This document shows positions 5,832 through 7,390 of a stretch of 7,390 bases of DNA, piece after piece. Source of the DNA: Gammaproteobacteria bacterium (GTDB taxonomy: Bacteria; Pseudomonadota; Gammaproteobacteria; Methylococcales; Methylomonadaceae); contig JAJRWJ010000055.1 of the NCBI GenBank assembly GCA_024276805.1, positions 1-7,390 on the forward strand. The letters are read 5' to 3'. The notes below the pieces were generated by a model. That model saw nothing but the letters and a program-made list of their open reading frames with translations, searched no databases and was not told the DNA's origin. The first letter of the stretch is position 1. Each line of letters starts with the position of its first letter. The translations under genes and the position numbers were made by a program.

Positions 5832-6560
5832 TTATGGGTAAAGAGCAATGCTCTGCAATCCCTGCGCCTCCGGCAGATCGAACAACAGATTCATGTTTTG
5901 CACGGCCTGGTCGGCTGCGCCTTTCACCAGGTTGTCGATCACCGACAGCACCACAACCGTTTGCCCATCCTGCGGCTGGTGTACTGCAATCTGGCAGTGG
6001 TTGCTGCCTTTGACATCGCGGGTATCCGGATGGCCGCCGGCAGGCAGCACCTGCACGAACCGCTCTCCTACATAGCGCTGCTCATAGAGCGCCTGCAGAT
6101 CACCCGCATCGCCAGTCAGCCGACCGTACAGAGTTGCATGAATGCCCCGGATCATCGGCGTCAAATGCGGCACGAAGGTCAAATCCACTACCTGTCCGGC
6201 AATGCCCTGCAAGCCCTGGACTATTTCCGGCAAATGCCGGTGGCCGCCGGCCGCGTAGGCCTTGAAGCTTTCCCCGGTCTCGCTCATCAACACCGGAAGC
6301 TGCGCCTTGCGTCCCGCGCCGCTGACTCCCGATTTGACATCGGCGATCAAATGCCCGAAGTCGACCAGACCGTTTTCGATCAAGGGCAGAAAGCCCAGCT
6401 GCACCGCCGTCGGATAACAACCGGGGCAGGCGATCAGATTCGCGGCCTTGACCGCCTCCCGGTTGATCTCCGGCAGGCCATAGACCGCTTCCGCAAGCAA
6501 ATCCGGACAGGCATGCTCCTGGCCATACCATTGCGACCAGAGGCGGTGATCCCGGATACG
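5832..6560 (-). pseudogene. argC: N-acetyl-gamma-glutamyl-phosphate reductase, N-terminally truncated
   Basis: About 242 residues of ArgC, the NADPH-dependent enzyme of arginine biosynthesis that reduces N-acetylglutamyl phosphate to the semialdehyde. The readable protein starts RIRDHRLWSQWYGQEHA at 6560 and continues LLAEAVYGLPE, ACPGCYPTA (catalytic Cys), SGVSGAGRKA, GGHRHLPEI (active-site His) and FVPHLTPMIRGIHATLYG. It ends naturally in LQSIALYP and a TAA at 5832-5834. Full ArgC is about 340 residues. The missing 100 or so include the glycine-rich NADP-binding start, so this piece cannot be a working reductase. Upstream of 6560 the frame runs into a low-complexity repeat and a TGA at 6573-6575. 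A TTG at 6500 gives a 222-residue frame, but it is an internal codon of the conserved protein, not a true start. G+C is high (63% in 6301-6360), unlike the adjacent transposase. Confidence 0.88.
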
Positions 6561-6608
6561 AAAGGCAAAGGGTCACGAAAGGCAAAGGCAAAGAAAGGCA
6601 AAGGGTCA
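6559..6608. repeat. Degenerate AAAGGCAAAGGGTCA tandem repeat at the argC break
   Basis: AAAGGCAAAGGGTCA occurs at 6561-6575 and again at 6594-6608, with shorter AAAGGCAAAGG at 6578-6588 between them. It begins exactly where ArgC similarity stops and ends in the GGGTCAG motif before the transposase. It probably formed by slippage or repeated insertion at the junction. Confidence 0.8.
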
Positions 6609-6617
6609 GGTCCCGAA

Positions 6618-6646
6618 TTGCGAAATTTTAGTTTTTGGGGTATAGT
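6618..6646 (+). promoter_or_regulatory. Possible promoter of the transposase gene
   Basis: TTGCGA (6618-6623) and TATAGT (6641-6646) are separated by 17 bases. They match the consensus at 4 of 6 and 5 of 6 positions. Transcription would begin at or within a few bases of the ATG at 6654, which would make the mRNA leaderless. That fits the absence of a Shine-Dalgarno there. Confidence 0.3.
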
Positions 6647-6653
6647 TCCAACG

Positions 6654-7390
6654 ATGGCAAGACCTCTAAGAATTGAGTTCCCAAATGCGCTTTATCACAT
6701 TACTTCTCGCGGAGACCGTCGCGAGGATATCTATGAAGATGACGAAGATCGAAAAATCTTTCTGGATATCCTGGGAAAGGTCGTCACCGACTTTAACTGG
6801 CTTTGTCATGGCTATTGTTTGATGAGTAACCATTATCACTTGATTGTTAAAACCCTTGATGGAAATCTTGCAAAAGGAATGCGGCAACTAAACGGGGTAT
6901 ATTCACAAACAAGCAACCGTCGACACAATCGGACGGGCCATTTATTTCAAGGACGTTACAAGGCAATTCTTGTTGATAAAGAAAGTTATCTTTTGGAACT
7001 GGCTCGTTATGTTGTTTTAAACCCTGTACGGGCAAAAGGTATGGTACGTGATATTGAAGATTGGCAATGGAGTAGTTATCCAGCCATGATCAGTAAAACA
7101 GCGGCTATTGACTGGTTGACAACCGACTGGATTTTGTCCCAATTTGGAGGGAGTAAACATCGTGCTAAAAAAAGGTATCGGCAGTTTGTTCACGATGGAA
7201 TCGGTCAGAATATTGAAATATGGTCTGAATTAAAAAACCAGATTTATCTGGGAAATGAAGATTTTGTATCGGAAATGCAAGGTAAGCTAGAAAAAGACCG
7301 GGATGTATGGGACATTCCGAAGAAACAACGACGTTCAGTCGCCAAATCGCTATCCGAGATAGAACAACAGTCTGTGGATAGAAATACTAC
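6654..7390 (+). CDS. REP-associated tyrosine transposase (RAYT, IS200/IS605-like Y1), 3' end beyond window
   Basis: The frame is open from the ATG at 6654 to the window end: 245 complete codons with no stop. The protein starts MARPLRIEFPNALYHITSRG, typical of the Y1_Tnp/RAYT family. It carries the metal-binding HUH motif in CLMSNHYHLIV (H60 and H62), the conserved GHLFQGRYKAILV (95-107) and the ARYVVLNPVRAKG block (117-129). Y119 there is the likely catalytic tyrosine, with Y112 as the alternative. The enzyme cuts single-stranded DNA through a covalent 5'-phosphotyrosine and usually acts on nearby REP palindromes. It is the only plus-strand gene here, is AT-rich (32% G+C in 6961-7020) and faces away from the broken argC. 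The C-terminus is probably only partly present, since some family members exceed 300 residues. Confidence 0.9.
   Translation, partial: MARPLRIEFPNALYHITSRGDRREDIYEDDEDRKIFLDILGKVVTDFNWLCHGYCLMSNHYHLIVKTLDGNLAKGMRQLNGVYSQTSNRRHNRTGHLFQGRYKAILVDKESYLLELARYVVLNPVRAKGMVRDIEDWQWSSYPAMISKTAAIDWLTTDWILSQFGGSKHRAKKRYRQFVHDGIGQNIEIWSELKNQIYLGNEDFVSEMQGKLEKDRDVWDIPKKQRRSVAKSLSEIEQQSVDRNT

Noticed and set aside
6100..6591. Minus-strand frame of 163 codons overlapping argC
   Set aside because: Out-of-frame reading of argC, rich in Gly, Ala, Arg and Ser; the ArgC frame carries all conserved motifs.
1..7390. hsdR, tRNA or rRNA genes, CRISPR array
   Set aside because: No frame with helicase or endonuclease motifs of HsdR, no cloverleaf or rRNA sequence recognised, and no regularly spaced repeats; the 12-bp tandem copies in hsdS have no spacers.

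Overview
The window looks like a gammaproteobacterial chromosome or accessory island. The lineage is inferred from the style of the ArgC, HsdM and PrrC proteins; no rRNA or housekeeping marker allows a firmer call. Nearly everything reads on the minus strand. The exception is a transposase at the right edge, on the plus strand.

Right to centre, following minus-strand transcription: a type I restriction-modification operon of the IC (EcoR124I/EcoprrI) kind begins with a plausible sigma-70-type promoter at 5341-5369. A structured leader of about 200 nt follows, then hsdM (5128-3581), hsdS (3584-2367) and prrC (2365-1232). hsdM and hsdS overlap in an ATGA, and prrC starts one base after the hsdS stop. 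HsdM is the adenine methyltransferase and HsdS picks the two half-sites. PrrC is an ATP/GTP-driven anticodon nuclease which, in the E. coli prototype, is held silent by the R-M complex and fires on tRNA-Lys when a phage disables restriction. A rhuM-family gene (1239-169) overlaps the end of prrC. A new gene of the GxxExxY family starts at 89 and runs off the left edge. hsdR, the motor/nuclease subunit, is not in the window; if present it must lie further left.

hsdS carries three perfect 12-bp tandem repeats in its central spacer. These correspond to the TAEL repeats whose number sets the gap length in the recognition sequence of EcoR124-type enzymes, so this is a built-in specificity switch.

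From 5370 to 5831 there is no convincing intact gene. The stretch holds weak open-frame remnants, an 11-bp inverted repeat pair 113 bp apart, and a short GGGGTCAG motif. Next is an argC fragment (5832-6560) that keeps the catalytic and C-terminal part but has lost its NADP-binding N-terminus. The break lies in a low-complexity AAAGGC repeat, immediately followed by a GGGTCAG motif and an IS200-like, REP-associated tyrosine transposase (RAYT, 6654 to beyond 7390). The simplest reading is that a RAYT element, or a rearrangement at its edge, cut argC.

Base composition is mosaic by direct count: 63% G+C in argC (6301-6360), 67% in hsdM (4141-4200), 38% in each hsdS recognition domain (2581-2640, 3241-3300) and 32% in the transposase (6961-7020).
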